Assembly (NCBI GenBank): GCA_016783455.1
Contig: JADHWN010000014.1
Location: 1 to 47,040, forward strand
Direction: 5' to 3'
From: Candidatus Bathyarchaeota archaeon
GTDB lineage: Archaea; Thermoproteota; Bathyarchaeia; TCS64
DNA length: 47,040 bases
This document shows positions 38,986 through 46,848 of the stretch, in pieces. The position numbers were made by a program, and so were the translations under genes. A model generated the notes under the pieces. That model was not told where the DNA came from, made no database searches, and saw nothing but the letters and a program-made list of their open reading frames with translations. Each line of letters opens with the position of its first letter. Position 1 is the stretch's first letter.

Positions 38986-40338
38986 CTATTCCCCCAATAA
39001 ACTCCTTACTAAACTTCGGCTAGCTTCCAGTAGCTCTTCAGCTCTTTTCTCTTCTCTGGCTTCGACTGTAATCCTGATGACTGGCTCCGTCCCTGAGGGT
39101 CGGATCAGCGCCCATCCGTCTTCAAGCTCGATGCGGACTCCATCCACCACGGTCACGTTTCTCACATCACTAAAGGCTTCACCATGATTGGACGAGACGC
39201 CGTCCATAACTCTTTTCTTGACATTGTTCGGGCACTCGACCTTAGCTCTCAAAGTAGGGTAGTCCGGGATGTCCGCTACCATTTCGGACAACGTCTTTCC
39301 TTCCTCCTCGAGTGCCAACATGAGTTCAAGGGCTGAAAGGATCCCGTCAGGGCAGAGGTGGACTTCTGGATGCACCCATGCCCCTACGGGCTCTCCGCCG
39401 AAGACGGCCTCGTTTGCTATCATGGCCTCCGTTATGTGGACGTCCCCGACCTTCGTCCTTATTACGGAGCCCCCGGCGCTCTCCACGGCCTCGTTGATGC
39501 ACATTGAGGCTCCGACATGGGTGACGACGATGCCTCCTCCTCTCTCCTCGACGACATGCTTCGCGTATGCGGCTAACACCCTGTCGGGGCTCGGTACGTT
39601 TCCATTCTCGTCCACAGCCATCATCCTGTCTCCGTCCCCGTCGAAGCCGAAGCCGATGCTTGCCTTCGTCTCTCTCATCATCCTCCCCAGTCTAGCGAGA
39701 GACTCTGCGTTTGGCTCCGGGTTACCTGCTGGAAAGCTGCCGTCGGGCTGGGCGTTTAACATAGTGGCTCTGCATCCGAGTTCATTGAATATCTCGGGGG
39801 CTACGGTGCATGTAGCGCCGTTGAACAGGTCGCAGACGACTTTCCACTCCCCTGTGAAGCCAATGGCGTTTGCTAGGGTGTCGATGTAGAAGCGTCTGCC
39901 ATCGATCTCCTCGACTCTCCCGACCCTGCTCCAGGAGGAGGTCTTGAACTCCGCCCTCTCAATTGTATCCTCTAGAGCTGCCTGCTGCTCCGTCGTGTAG
40001 GCCATGCCTGTTGTGTCGAAGGTCTTGAGGCCGTTGTACTCCGGCGGATTGTGAGATGCGGTTATGGCAACTCCTGCTTCAGCCTCCATCTCCCTGGTGA
40101 GCAGGGCTACAACGGGTGTGGGGACAATTCCAAGGGTTCCTGTCACTAAACCGCAGGAGGCTATTCCGGAGGATAGCGCAGCTTCCAGCATCCTCCCTGA
40201 GAGCCTAGTGTCCCGCCCGACGATGATGGCTCCTCCCTCGAACTGGGAGGCGAGGGCGGCCCCGACCTTCTGGGCGAGGAGGGGTGTTACCTCGACGTTC
40301 ACGAGGCCTCTGATTCCCGATGAGCCGAAGAGTTTCAT
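38986..40338 (-). CDS. glmM: Phosphoglucosamine/phosphohexose mutase (GlmM-like)
   Basis: A 450-residue alpha-D-phosphohexomutase: KLFGSSGIRGLVNVEVTPLL, phosphoserine loop VAITASHNPPEYNGLK, metal loop IGFGFDGDGDRMMAVDENGN, sugar loop FGGEPVGAWVHPEVHL, and C-terminal RPSGTEPVIRITVEA. It converts GlcN-6-P to GlcN-1-P (or Man/Glc equivalents) for UDP-GlcNAc synthesis with the GlmU-like enzyme. The start overlaps the stop of the nucleotidyltransferase gene by ATGA. Confidence 0.94.
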   Translation of the reverse strand: MKLFGSSGIRGLVNVEVTPLLAQKVGAALASQFEGGAIIVGRDTRLSGRMLEAALSSGIASCGLVTGTLGIVPTPVVALLTREMEAEAGVAITASHNPPEYNGLKTFDTTGMAYTTEQQAALEDTIERAEFKTSSWSRVGRVEEIDGRRFYIDTLANAIGFTGEWKVVCDLFNGATCTVAPEIFNELGCRATMLNAQPDGSFPAGNPEPNAESLARLGRMMRETKASIGFGFDGDGDRMMAVDENGNVPSPDRVLAAYAKHVVEERGGGIVVTHVGASMCINEAVESAGGSVIRTKVGDVHITEAMIANEAVFGGEPVGAWVHPEVHLCPDGILSALELMLALEEEGKTLSEMVADIPDYPTLRAKVECPNNVKKRVMDGVSSNHGEAFSDVRNVTVVDGVRIELEDGWALIRPSGTEPVIRITVEAREEKRAEELLEASRSLVRSLLGE

Positions 40339-40961
40339 CTGTACCGCCTTCTGGGGACGAACTTTCGGAGGGAGTCAGTCCTCATAAGCTTTTCCAGCTC
40401 GGGGAGCTTCAGGCCCCGCTTCAGATCTCCGTAGATCTCGCATCGATCCTTCTCTCCCATCTCCTCGACTGGTCTGACAACCACTTCAGCCACCAGGCCC
40501 CCAGCTAGTTGAATGCTTATGTGCCTGGATTTTATCGTCCGGCCTCCCTTAACCAGTTTCATTTCCTCTGATTTCTTTACATTGTATCCCTTTTTGACTA
40601 GTAGGGATTGAACGCCATCGGGTTCCGATGAATAGACATTGATGTCGATGTCACTACCCTTTCTGGCGGTGCCCCTCCACACGCTTCCGGTCAGGACGGG
40701 GGTGTAGTCCATCAGTTCTTTCATTATCGAGATCGCAGCCTCCCTCATCACGTTCAGGAGGCGTTTCCTCTCCTCGCCCTCGTACTCCTCAGCTATATGG
40801 TCGAGCTCTATTGCGACCTCGTAGTTGCTGGGCATCGAGGTAAATCCGAGGCTTCTCGCCGCCTGCTCCTTGGCATGCATATACTCTTCAGCTGCTCCGG
40901 TATAGAGGAGACGTGCTGCCTCTTTTGCTACCCTGGCTCGCTGTTCAGACGGTTGATCCAC
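40335..40961 (-). CDS. Nucleotidyltransferase-fold protein (Pol-beta superfamily)
   Basis: A 208-residue protein. Residues 89-115 (LTGSVWRGTARKGSDIDINV) form the G-S ... D-x-D core of minimal nucleotidyltransferases, preceded by a helical N-terminal region (EEYMHAKEQAARSLGF, EGEERKRLLNVMREAAISIM). Its C-terminal third (KLPELEKLMRTDSLRKFVPR) is basic. The acceptor is unknown; archaeal genes of this type often sit with glmM/glmU. It is translationally coupled to glmM. Confidence 0.8.
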   Translation of the reverse strand: MDQPSEQRARVAKEAARLLYTGAAEEYMHAKEQAARSLGFTSMPSNYEVAIELDHIAEEYEGEERKRLLNVMREAAISIMKELMDYTPVLTGSVWRGTARKGSDIDINVYSSEPDGVQSLLVKKGYNVKKSEEMKLVKGGRTIKSRHISIQLAGGLVAEVVVRPVEEMGEKDRCEIYGDLKRGLKLPELEKLMRTDSLRKFVPRRRYR

Positions 40962-41002
40962 GTCTAGAAGTAGGATGCTCTTCCTTAAAATTTAGGTTGG
41001 CC

Positions 41003-41578
41003 CTAGTTTGGCATGGCTAGGAGCTCGGATTTGCGGACACCCACGTGCCTCAGGGCGGTCACCTTCCTCGCCTCGTTGTAGACGTCGGAGGCGAGCTTCC
41101 CGAGGACCATCTCGTGGACAATCTGTCCGAATTCGAGGGTCTTCACCTTCTCCTCCACTACCGCGCTCATAATGTCCCTTATCGCCTTCTCCTGGGAGGT
41201 CTTGATCCGGGTGTTCGTGAGGGCGGTGACGACGATCTTTAACCTGTATCCGTCAAGTGTCGTGACCCTGTAGAAGCCGTCGACCTTTGTGCTCCTCCTG
41301 CGGACCAGGCTGCGGAGGTAGTCCCTGAGGTACTCGTGTCCCTTGAAGACTGTCTGGGCGGTACTCTCGTCCACTCCAGTGACCTGGAAGTAGAGCTTCA
41401 GGTACTCCTGGGAGAAGTCCCCCGTGATCTGGGCGAGGGTGGTCTCGAAGACGCGTCCCATCAGCTTGTCAGGGCCCTCTGATGGCGTCTCGCCTACTTT
41501 TGTTTCCCCGAAGTATCGGGGGAGGTAGATGTCGTACCAGTCCTTCCTCCTCCACTTGTCCCTGACCGCTCTCGACAA
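41003..41578 (-). CDS. rps3ae: Small-subunit ribosomal protein S3Ae (eS1)
   Basis: A 191-residue eS1: RAVRDKWRRKDWYDIYLPRY, VGETPSEGPDKLMGRVFETT, KLYFQVTGVDESTAQTVFKG, LVRRRSTKVDGFYRVTTLDG, and the C-terminal KVTALRHVGVRKSELL. It sits at the platform of the 30S subunit near the mRNA exit. A TATA element (41623-41632) about 50 nt upstream gives it its own promoter, separated from the pcc1 block by the structured-RNA candidate. Confidence 0.95.
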   Translation of the reverse strand: MSRAVRDKWRRKDWYDIYLPRYFGETKVGETPSEGPDKLMGRVFETTLAQITGDFSQEYLKLYFQVTGVDESTAQTVFKGHEYLRDYLRSLVRRRSTKVDGFYRVTTLDGYRLKIVVTALTNTRIKTSQEKAIRDIMSAVVEEKVKTLEFGQIVHEMVLGKLASDVYNEARKVTALRHVGVRKSELLAMPN

Positions 41579-41622
41579 GTTCTATATTACTCTCCTTGCG
41601 ATGTCCTGAGAAGGGTTCCCGT

Positions 41623-41632
41623 AAATTTATAT
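41623..41632 (-). promoter_or_regulatory. TATA box of rps3ae
   Basis: ATATAAATTT on the minus strand; transcription would start near 41602, giving a 24-nt leader with AAGGAGAG as ribosome binding site. Confidence 0.6.
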
Positions 41633-41879
41633 CTTTCTAAAAGGTCATCTCCCTCTCTCTCTCAACCTGTGAAAGTATCCTATACCATACATGAAAGATG
41701 GGGGTTCGCATTGACCTGTTTTTGATCATCACGCCACAACAAAACTTAGTCTCATGTATCTGAGACGTTCTTAACTTAGATGAGTCAAAATAATGTGTAC
41801 TATGCGTACTTGCGGAACCTGTTTTTGGTCTTTACACGTAACAGAAGGGTCAAATAAAGTGGAGGAGTGATATTGATAT

Positions 41880-42104
41880 GTAGCACGGAAAAAACGTATA
41901 CGGAGAAGTACTGGGTAGACAACTCCGCAAGGGGAAGAAAGCTCGGTGCAAGGCTTGGGTTTGCCCTGGTCGTACCCGAATACGAACACAGGCGAAGGTA
42001 CCGCGACAGGGAGAACCGAGGTACACGGTCCTTGTCGCAGTCGACGACGATACCGAGCTCGGGGACGCTCGAGGGAAGCAGGTGGCCCGTGCTACAACTT
42101 CTCA
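41880..42104 (+). ncRNA. Candidate structured RNA of about 220 nt, identity unknown
   Basis: In the 555-nt gap between pcc1 and rps3ae, complementary segments nest into a compact fold: GTAGCACGG (41880-41888) with CCGTGCTAC (42087-42095); AGCTCGGT (41940-41947) with ACCGAGCT (42052-42059); a hairpin CCTG/TCGTA closed by TACGA/CAGG (41965-41992); a hairpin GCGACAGG with CCTTGTCGC (42003-42038) with an inner ACCG/CGGT; and CGGAG/CTCCG (41901-41937). GAGAAGT (41903-41909) can also pair with ACTTCTC (42097-42103), which with the outer helix would make an H-type pseudoknot. A TATA-like AAATAAAG (41852-41859) lies about 25 nt before the outer helix. I checked for RNase P and SRP RNA core motifs and did not find them. 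Strand is inferred; helices alone work on either strand. Confidence 0.4.
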
Positions 42105-42134
42105 AAATATAATCGGGTTGAAGCCCTTATTCTG

Positions 42135-42404
42135 CTATATCTCTATCTCGTCTATGGCCCTCTCTGCCGCCTGTACGCAGGAGAGGAGGTCGTCGACGGT
42201 TGAGAGCAGGCTTCCGATGTCCCTGCTGCACGTGATGGAGATCTTCAAGGTATTCCCGTCGACCTTGGCGTTGATGTCTATCCCCTCGGGGGCGTCGAGA
42301 TTGTCGGGGGCGATGGCCTCCATGATGCTCCGTGCTGTCTTGGAGTCCTCGTAGTGGATGTCAATGGTCGTTGAGGCCTCAGGCATTGAGTTGTTCTCCG
42401 ACAA
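42135..42404 (-). CDS. pcc1: KEOPS complex subunit Pcc1
   Basis: An 89-residue Pcc1: TTIDIHYEDSKTARSIMEAI, APDNLDAPEGIDINAKVDGN, TLKISITCSRDIGSLLSTVD, DLLSCVQAAERAIDEIE. It dimerises and holds the KEOPS complex that makes t6A37 in tRNA. It overlaps the DHH nuclease gene by 26 nt. The order rps15 - DHH nuclease - pcc1 - rps3ae is the usual archaeal arrangement. Confidence 0.93.
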   Translation of the reverse strand: MSENNSMPEASTTIDIHYEDSKTARSIMEAIAPDNLDAPEGIDINAKVDGNTLKISITCSRDIGSLLSTVDDLLSCVQAAERAIDEIEI

Positions 42405-43803
42405 GCCTGTCTACCGCCTTGAGGAACTCGGGCTCTCCCTCTTCCTTTAGGAACGCCCCTGCTGCTATGTCGTGGCCGCCGCCTCTCCCCTCGAATGGCT
42501 CAGCTGCCTCCATCATTACCATCCCTAGGTCGATTCCGGCTTTTGCCATGGCCTCTGTGGCTCTCCCCGAGATCTTTATGAGGCCTTCTTCCGCTCTGGC
42601 CGATGCTATGAACGGCTTGGGGTTCTTGAGGATGCCCGTGGAGAGGAGGATCGAGGCGACTACGCCTATTATGCGTTCGTCGATGTCCCCCTTTGCCCTC
42701 AGGGAGTAGATGTTCTCCATCTCCACTATCCGGTCCTCCTTGCGGACCCAGTCCAGGTACTCCCCGATCTTCCGCCTGTAGCCGTCCAGGGCGGTCTCCG
42801 CCTCTTTCATGGCCTCGTCGCGGTCTCCCATGCAGATGCTGAGGCCTAGGCTCGGTCTTCCCATGCGGGCGCAGGCGTTTAGGAGAGAGGCGTACTCTCG
42901 TCCGTCCCTGAGTGGGGTCCATGCCTCCTCCCCCTTGAGGGTGTAGATGGTCCCCAGGAGGTCGTAGACGGAGTCGGCGTTGCAGCCCTCGTAGATCATG
43001 TGCTTCGTGAGAGTCGAGAAGAGGCGGCTCTTCTCCTCCTCGGAGAGGTCTCTGAGGGCCCGCCACCTGCCCTCGCTCTTGAGCTCTATGCCCGCTTCTT
43101 TGAGGAGGGCCAGGCACTGGTCCTCCCGTCCGCTGAGGCCGGGGATGAAGGGCACCGTGGTGTAGGCGCATGCCTTGGCGATGGGGCGGGTCTCGTAGCC
43201 GTAGAAGATGAGGTCGATGTTCGTCTCCAGGAGGCCGGCTCCCTTGGCGTCGGCTTCGATGTGCCTGTTGAGGCCTATGAGGGATTTGTTCTCTCCCTTG
43301 TCCTGCTGGTCGCCTAGGGCTCCGACTATGCCCAGGGCGCTTAGGTCGATGTTTGCCTCGTCTATGGTTTTTGCGAAGAAGTAGGAGACGCCGGCTCCGC
43401 TGACTCCTCGTGCCCCGTCCAGGTCGTGGAGGAGGGGGTTGATGTGGGTGATCTTGGGGTTCTCGGTCTCAATGGGTAGGTGGTGGTCGAGGATGATGAT
43501 GTCGGAGTCGGGTAGGTGCTCTGTGAAGAGGTCCAGGTAGCCGCTTCCCATGTCCGAGAAGATGACTATGGGGGGTTTCTCTGAGGCGATGGAGGCCACC
43601 GTCTTCTCGTCGACCCGTTTCTCGCATGTGGTCCTGAAGGTCGCGCCCAGCCTGTTGACGGCGGTGCTGAGGATGCCCCCGGCGGCGACTCCGTCGGCGT
43701 CGTTGTGGGAGACGATCCTGATGGGGTTGCCTTGGTCGATGTGGGCTTTGAGCATCTGGACCGCGGGGTGAAGGGAGCTGAAAAAATCCTCCTCGGAGGT
43801 CAT
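42379..43803 (-). CDS. Archaeal RecJ-like DHH-family single-strand-specific exonuclease (GAN/RecJ type)
   Basis: A 474-residue DHH phosphoesterase: RIVSHNDADGVAAGGILSTA (motif I), VIFSDMGSGYLD (motif II), DIIILDHHLPIE (DHH motif III), VGALGDQQDKGENKSLIGLN (motif IV), and the C-terminal DHHA1 domain with EPFEGRGGGHDIAAGAFL (GGGH RNA/DNA-binding motif). The archaeal protein associates with the GINS/CMG replisome in some species and degrades single-stranded DNA or RNA from the 5' or 3' end. It is 11 nt after rps15. Confidence 0.93.
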   Translation of the reverse strand: MTSEEDFFSSLHPAVQMLKAHIDQGNPIRIVSHNDADGVAAGGILSTAVNRLGATFRTTCEKRVDEKTVASIASEKPPIVIFSDMGSGYLDLFTEHLPDSDIIILDHHLPIETENPKITHINPLLHDLDGARGVSGAGVSYFFAKTIDEANIDLSALGIVGALGDQQDKGENKSLIGLNRHIEADAKGAGLLETNIDLIFYGYETRPIAKACAYTTVPFIPGLSGREDQCLALLKEAGIELKSEGRWRALRDLSEEEKSRLFSTLTKHMIYEGCNADSVYDLLGTIYTLKGEEAWTPLRDGREYASLLNACARMGRPSLGLSICMGDRDEAMKEAETALDGYRRKIGEYLDWVRKEDRIVEMENIYSLRAKGDIDERIIGVVASILLSTGILKNPKPFIASARAEEGLIKISGRATEAMAKAGIDLGMVMMEAAEPFEGRGGGHDIAAGAFLKEEGEPEFLKAVDRLVGEQLNA

Positions 43804-43814
43804 GGGGGACCTCT

Positions 43815-44261
43815 TTAGATGGTGACTATCTCGTTTCTGTGGTTCCAGTCCTGTGGTAGGGCGCCTTTCCTCTTGTAGTACCGGGTCAGGGCGTAGATCT
43901 TTGACTCGGATATCTGGAGGCTCCTCCTGTTGTGGAAGTCCTTGCGGTTGCGTTCCAGGTGTCGCTTGAGGCGGGTGGCCTTGACCATGAGGTTGTAGAT
44001 GTCCTCGGGGATCCTGGGGGCGAGGTCTGCCTCCTCGAGGACCTTGTGGATGCCGTATCCTACGATGGGTGTGACGAGGGGTATGCCGTGTTCGTCGCGG
44101 AGGATGTTTCCTATCTCGCTCTGGGGTTTGCCCTCCCTGGCGAGGTTGATGATGAGTGCCTTGACCTCGTCGGGCTGGTACTCGACCCAGCCTGGGGCCC
44201 GCTTGGAGACTGGTCTCGTGGAGCGGGATCGTCCTCTCATGTACGCTAGTTTGCCTACCAT
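43815..44261 (-). CDS. rps15: Small-subunit ribosomal protein S15 (uS15)
   Basis: A 148-residue archaeal uS15: YMRGRSRSTRPVSKRAPGWV, QPDEVKALIINLAREGKPQS, EIGNILRDEHGIPLVTPIVG, then the conserved three-helix core HLERNRKDFHNRRSLQISES and IYALTRYYKRKGALPQDWNH. It binds 16S rRNA h20-h22 and nucleates the platform. Start ATG 44261 (MVGKLAYMRGRS) fits the family N-terminus better than ATG 44270; TTTAAACA (about 44309-44316) upstream is the likely TATA box. It is the first gene of the translation/KEOPS operon. Confidence 0.93.
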   Translation of the reverse strand: MVGKLAYMRGRSRSTRPVSKRAPGWVEYQPDEVKALIINLAREGKPQSEIGNILRDEHGIPLVTPIVGYGIHKVLEEADLAPRIPEDIYNLMVKATRLKRHLERNRKDFHNRRSLQISESKIYALTRYYKRKGALPQDWNHRNEIVTI

Positions 44262-44270
44262 TTGGATCAT

Positions 44271-44572
44271 CTGTGTAGTTTGGTTGCTCTGTGTTAGATG
44301 AAGGCTTTGTTTAAAAAGGTTTACGTGGGGCGTAATGCGGCTGGCTTAGGATAAGGGTTCCAGGGCTTGTGAATGGTAGCATATGATAAGGCGTTTTTTC
44401 TTGTCGGTGGTGGCTCCATGGGTTTGGCGTTGTGTTTTCGGTGTTAAGGGGGCGGGTTGTGGGAGGTGTTTGTTCACTGTTTTGGGGTGTTTATGGGTAA
44501 TACTTACTTTTTATGACTTTTTTCCGTTCATAATCCAGATATAGCCTCTTCGGTGACGGGTTTATTAGGCCG
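44271..44572. other. Intergenic region, T/G-rich, two divergent promoters
   Basis: About 300 nt without a supported gene between rps15 and the pilin-like gene. The left end holds the rps15 TATA box and the right end CTTTTTATGAC, a possible promoter for the pilin-like gene. The middle is G/T-rich on the plus strand with no long open frame, clear hairpin or repeat that I can see. Confidence 0.5.
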
Positions 44573-45394
44573 ATGAAACCCCCCCGGTTATTCGGACGGA
44601 GAATTAGTCGTGGTAAGGGAGTGTCAACTATACTTGGCACCATAATTTTCATTGGGATTCTGTTCTCCTCGGTGATCCCGATGATGCTGGTCATGAAGCA
44701 GGCCGACGTGATTCTGGAGCAGGAGAAGCTGGAGATAGTCAGACGGGACGACGAGGGGGACAGGGAGTCCCTTGAGCTGTACCCGATTCCCGACCTCGCT
44801 GCCACCCATGTCAACGTCACGATCCTGAACACCTGTGAGACCTCGATAGACATCGTCAGGGTGTGGATCAACGACACGTTGACGGACGTGACTGTGACGG
44901 TTAACGCCCTCAGCCATGAGCAGATCGGGCCCTTCCCCATCCAGGTGGTCGACGGCTCCTCGTTCGACGTGAGGGTGACGACGGGCAGGGGGAACGTGTA
45001 CACCGCTGAGACCGGCATACTGCACTATCAGGGGGGCGAGTGGGTGACGGAGACATTGGGTATCCGGCTCATCTTACCCTCCAGGCCGGGTAAGGGGGCG
45101 CGTACGAATCTTTGGCTGAACGAGCTCAAGGTCACCATCATCGATGAGGATGATGATGTCTTGTACTCGAACTACAGCATGTACTGGGCCATCAGCGCAT
45201 CCGAGAACTTCTTCGAGCTGGAGTCTGCCGGAGCCTACAACGTCACCATCTACATATGGTGTAAGGCGGGAGGGGAGTACCCCGGCCAGCACTGGGAGAA
45301 GATCTACGACGACGTCCACAGCATCATGTGGCCTATGGGCGAAGCAATTGTGGAGATTAAATTCGTCATTGACGGGGACTACTTGGTTGTATAG
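44573..45394 (+). CDS. Type IV pilin-like secreted protein with class III-type N-terminus
   Basis: A 273-residue protein. Residues 10-37 (RISRGKGVSTILGTIIFIGI, then LFSSVIPMMLVMKQ) give the basic, short leader and long hydrophobic helix of archaeal type IV pilins and pilin-like proteins; cleavage by a prepilin peptidase would fall after RGKG. The rest is a secreted beta-rich domain (VNVTILNTCETSIDIVRVWI ... TIYIWCKAGGEYPGQHWEKI) without a known catalytic motif. It is probably a membrane-anchored surface or pilus subunit. No assembly ATPase or prepilin peptidase lies near it. Confidence 0.75.
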   Translation: MKPPRLFGRRISRGKGVSTILGTIIFIGILFSSVIPMMLVMKQADVILEQEKLEIVRRDDEGDRESLELYPIPDLAATHVNVTILNTCETSIDIVRVWINDTLTDVTVTVNALSHEQIGPFPIQVVDGSSFDVRVTTGRGNVYTAETGILHYQGGEWVTETLGIRLILPSRPGKGARTNLWLNELKVTIIDEDDDVLYSNYSMYWAISASENFFELESAGAYNVTIYIWCKAGGEYPGQHWEKIYDDVHSIMWPMGEAIVEIKFVIDGDYLVV

Positions 45395-45479
45395 GGTATC
45401 TAGCGTGCTGCTACGCGCGTATTTTTTCCTTTGATATTTTCCTGTGTGTTGAGCCCCTAATAATATTAAATCCGTGAAC

Positions 45480-45749
45480 CTAGACGGGGATTTTCTTTAT
45501 CTCCCAGAGGACCTCGACGTTGGAGTCGGGGCACTGGATGTGGTCGACGGCGGTTAGCCAGTCGTCGGGTTCGTCGTGTTTCCTCTGGACGGCTGAGAGG
45601 AAGGGGAGGAGGGCGGAGAGGGACCAGAGGCAGACCTTCCTGCCGTCGGGGATTGTGAGGAGGTCGTCCTCGGCCTCGATGTGGTCTCCTACCTTGTGGT
45701 AGGTGCATTTCCCGTTCATCTTGATGACTTCCGCTCTTACCTTGTACAT
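45480..45749 (-). CDS. TIGR04076 family protein
   Basis: An 89-residue protein with the family's order: YKVRAEVIKMNGKCTYHKVG, then GDHIEAEDDLLTIPDGRKVC, LWSLSALLPFLSAVQ and a C-terminal IQCPDSNVEVLWEI. Cys residues in the KCTYHKVGD and CPDSN segments are conserved in the family and may bind a metal. Function unknown; widespread in anaerobic bacteria and archaea. Confidence 0.88.
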   Translation of the reverse strand: MYKVRAEVIKMNGKCTYHKVGDHIEAEDDLLTIPDGRKVCLWSLSALLPFLSAVQRKHDEPDDWLTAVDHIQCPDSNVEVLWEIKKIPV

Positions 45750-45834
45750 TCTAATTACCCTGTGTATTGTTTCCCTGAACCCATGAATATGTTTTTAGAT
45801 TGATTTCCGTAGGTATTCTGCGGAGGGTGGGTGT

Positions 45835-46062
45835 GTGACGTGCTATTTCAGGCATAGGCAGATGAAGTATGTCTTCGAGAGGGCTGGTGTCGTGATCACG
45901 AAGGAGAACCGGAAGGATGTTGACAGGGTGATCCACTCGATCGTGGGGGTGGAGTATAAGAGCTGCCCCGATACATGGAGGGCTGTGAAGGCGAAGCTGG
46001 CAGAAGATGAAGGGGCGTTCATTCAGGAATTGAGGTCACACGCAAGCATCGATAAATATTAG
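45835..46062 (+). CDS. Small conserved archaeal hypothetical protein, 75 aa
   Basis: Starts with GTG 45835: TCYFRHRQMKYVFERAGVVI, then TKENRKDVDRVIHSIVGVEY and KSCPDTWRAVKAKLAEDEGA. It is helical and acidic toward the end, with two Cys. The reading is well formed and protein-like; similar short proteins are frequent in archaeal genomes, but no function is established. It is separate from the TIGR04076 gene, which points the other way. Confidence 0.75.
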   Translation: MTCYFRHRQMKYVFERAGVVITKENRKDVDRVIHSIVGVEYKSCPDTWRAVKAKLAEDEGAFIQELRSHASIDKY

Positions 46063-46335
46063 GATGGTATACACGGAATCAGATATCGATTGGCAATAAA
46101 TGGGTTCACTAAGTCGATTAAGGTCCTGTCGCTTTCATTGGCTATAATGGCGCAGTCTCTGAAGACCTTATTTCCGCTTAAAAATGGTAGACGGTTGCGA
46201 GCGGAGTTTATGGAATATAGAATGTATAAGGTAAATCGACTGAGGAACACGTTGAAACATCTATCGGACACAACCGTATGCGTCATATGCGCGAGTGAAA
46301 AAAATCTTAGAGTGTAAATGAAAGAGTAGTTAATT
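46063..46335. other. AT-richer intergenic region with no convincing gene
   Basis: About 270 nt. Open frames exist on both strands (75 and 95 codons), but neither has a recognisable motif, promoter or ribosome binding site, and they overlap each other. It may be a decayed gene. GTG 46336 follows directly. Confidence 0.4.
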
Positions 46336-46848
46336 GTGCCTTTCACGCCGTTTCACTTTGGACCTGCGCTGGGTTTAGGGCTTCCCCTCAGGAGGTATCT
46401 GCATGTGCCCACGTTTCTTGTGGCCAGCGTCATAGTCGACGTTGAGCCCCTGCTCGTGCTCGTCCTGGGGTTGAGCTATCCGTTGCACGGGTACCTGCAC
46501 ACGTTCCTCTTCGCCTCCCTGACGGGTCTGACGCTTGGATACGTGATGTTCTTCTTGGATAGGTTTCTTAATCCCTTTTACAGGGCTCTGAGGTTGGTTG
46601 CGGAGGACAGTCAGGGTCGAAAAGCCTTCATGATCACTGGGATTCTGGGCGCAGCATTCCATGTCCTGCTGGATTCTCCGTTATATAGAGACATCCGACC
46701 TCTCTATCCTTTTACACAGAACCCATTTTACGACCCGGGTCTGTCAATGGAGGTGTATTCTTTCTGCGTATGGACTGGGATCCTTGGTGTAGTCTACTAC
46801 GTAGGTCTGCTGATCTATCCGTTTGTGAAACGGCAGATCGCATTGTGA
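46336..46848 (+). CDS. Multi-span membrane protein, YdjM/DUF4184-like 'metal-dependent hydrolase' family
   Basis: A 170-residue protein starting with GTG: PFTPFHFGPALGLGLPLRRY, then LHVPTFLVASVIVDVEPLLV, LHGYLHTFLFASLTGLTLGY, and AAFHVLLDSPLYRDIRPLYP. The N-terminal H-x-G-P-A and the D-x-E-P, H-x-x-H/L and H-x-L-L-D patterns in membrane helices are the hallmarks of the YdjM/DUF457-type integral membrane family, whose activity is largely unknown. Four to five membrane spans, complete C-terminus. Confidence 0.8.
   Translation: MPFTPFHFGPALGLGLPLRRYLHVPTFLVASVIVDVEPLLVLVLGLSYPLHGYLHTFLFASLTGLTLGYVMFFLDRFLNPFYRALRLVAEDSQGRKAFMITGILGAAFHVLLDSPLYRDIRPLYPFTQNPFYDPGLSMEVYSFCVWTGILGVVYYVGLLIYPFVKRQIAL

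Noticed and set aside
41880-42104. RNase P RNA or SRP RNA as identity of the structured segment
   Set aside because: The GAAGAAAGCTCGG stretch only loosely recalls the RNase P P4 strand and the partner strand lacks ACAGAA; the SRP GGUCAGG/GGAAGG loop is absent.
41867-42112. Plus-strand 81-codon frame over the structured segment
   Set aside because: All frames are open here because the DNA is GC-rich; start spacing to GGAGGA is too short and the product has no motif. The nested complementarity is the stronger signal.
46063-46335. Genes in the gap (75 codons plus strand, 95 codons minus strand)
   Set aside because: Mutually overlapping, no promoter or ribosome binding site, no family features.
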